From contig NZ_JAWOBT010000014.1 in the NCBI RefSeq assembly GCF_046484155.1, forward strand, positions 1-39,656: a DNA stretch of 39,656 nt, read 5' to 3'. The stretch is from Alkalibacterium sp046484155 (lineage in GTDB: Bacteria; Bacillota; Bacilli; Lactobacillales; Carnobacteriaceae_A). Both the position numbers and the translations under genes were made by a program. How positions within the stretch are numbered: the stretch's first letter is position 1; each line of letters starts with the position of its first letter. Shown here piece by piece: positions 39,143-39,656 of the stretch. The notes beneath the pieces are model-generated. The model was not told where the DNA came from, made no database searches, and saw only the letters and a list, made by a program, of their open reading frames with translations.

Positions 39143-39656
39143 TCAAATTCCTGCTTTCAGCATTTCCGCTCTGATTTTTTCAATTCTCACTTCCAACTCT
39201 GAACCATCAAACTTGGGAAGATGCACTTCACTGACAAGCTTACCATCGATCATGAACAAGACACGCTCGCTTTGTGCCGCCACCATAGCATCGTGGGTAA
39301 CAAACATTATGGTGATCCCTTCCCGATTAAGTTCTGAGAAGATCTCCATTATTTCCTGTGACGTTTTTGAGTTAAGTGCCCCGGTCGGTTCATCTCCGAA
39401 AATAATTTCCGGGCTGTTGATCAGCGCGCGGCAGATCCCTGCGCGTTGAAGCTGACCACCGGAAACCTGGGTAATGTCACGTTCATCCAGTTCGCCGATC
39501 CCCACTTTCCCCATCAGCGTTTTGGCTTTATCTGATACTTTTGATGCCTTCTTTCTATTATCACGCATTGAAGGTAGGACAATATTATCTAAGATATTCA
39601 GGTTCTTTAACATGGTCGGCTGCTGAAAAACAAACCCCATCCTGTTTCTCCTGAGA
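39143..39656 (-). CDS. ABC transporter ATP-binding protein (partial, 5' end outside window)
   Basis: The C-terminal about 170 residues of a LolD/MacB-type ATPase are present. The frame continues through the window edge, where LRRNRMGFVFQQ forms the Q-loop; Walker A lies outside. Visible are the signature VSGGQLQRAGICRALINSPE, Walker B with IIFGDEPTGALNS, the D-loop, and the switch histidine in IMFVTHDAMVA. Proteins of this type power efflux or lipoprotein and peptide export together with a FtsX-like permease, which would be expected just outside or elsewhere; here nothing follows downstream. The apparent ATG at 39640 is internal, not the start. Confidence 0.92.
   Translation of the reverse strand, partial: LRRNRMGFVFQQPTMLKNLNILDNIVLPSMRDNRKKASKVSDKAKTLMGKVGIGELDERDITQVSGGQLQRAGICRALINSPEIIFGDEPTGALNSKTSQEIMEIFSELNREGITIMFVTHDAMVAAQSERVLFMIDGKLVSEVHLPKFDGSELEVRIEKIRAEMLKAGI

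Noticed and set aside
1..39656. tRNA, rRNA, phage or defence island
   Set aside because: No tRNA cloverleaf, rRNA sequence, integrase, phage structural gene or recognisable defence gene cluster was seen.

Overview
The window is AT-rich Gram-positive DNA. Strong GGAGG-type ribosome binding sites, GTG/TTG starts, TATAAT promoters, compact Rho-independent terminators and the gene set (RecQ with a C-terminal helix-turn-helix, CspA, an LTA-synthase-like sulfatase, PaiA) point to Bacillota. Carnobacteriaceae-like Lactobacillales is my best guess; this is inference from protein style, not a database match. Most genes lie on the minus strand. Plus-strand genes are an RmlD-like reductase, a GltS-type carrier, a DUF1475/DUF3159-like pair and the LTA-synthase-like gene.

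Layout. 1-5 kb: ADP-ribosylglycohydrolase, dihydrolipoyl dehydrogenase, a relic of a second ADP-ribosylglycohydrolase, a secreted His/Gly-rich protein whose repeat region is split by a stop codon, a relic of a sister gene, an IS3-type transposase relic, and cspA. 5-16 kb: aldo/keto reductase, RecQ, three GNAT acetyltransferases (one PaiA-like), small membrane proteins, a TfoX-N protein, an unusual SDR coupled to a helical protein, a flavodoxin, and a third ADP-ribosylglycohydrolase relic. 16-26 kb: RmlD-like reductase, tRNA-dihydrouridine synthase, two paralogous 'permease prefix' membrane proteins flanking a GltS carrier and a DUF6671-like zinc-ribbon protein, a relic of an FMN reductase, a proline-iminopeptidase-like hydrolase, a membrane protein, and the intact FMN reductase with an 11-bp tandem repeat in its leader. 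27-31 kb is a graveyard: a decayed copy of the MocA-type oxidoreductase that survives at 34.9-35.9 kb, a chemotaxis-receptor relic with its middle deleted, a small membrane operon and a TnpB relic. 31-39.7 kb: a TetR-SulP operon with a clear promoter and operator, a TspO-like protein, a truncated flavodoxin, the intact MocA oxidoreductase, a small membrane protein, the LTA-synthase-like enzyme and the C-terminal part of an ABC ATPase cut by the window edge.

How it fits together. This is an accessory, housekeeping-poor stretch of mostly one- to three-gene units, each closed by its own hairpin. I see no phage, CRISPR, RNA gene or classical defence island. The most striking feature is repeated gene decay: several intact genes (ADP-ribosylglycohydrolase, FMN reductase, MocA oxidoreductase, the repeat protein) have broken relatives of the same family within 1-15 kb, which suggests duplication or repeated acquisition followed by erosion. 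I found no convincing new multi-gene system. The best leads are the stop-split repeat protein, the TetR-SulP operon, the leader repeat at 26.9 kb and the SDR without its catalytic tyrosine.
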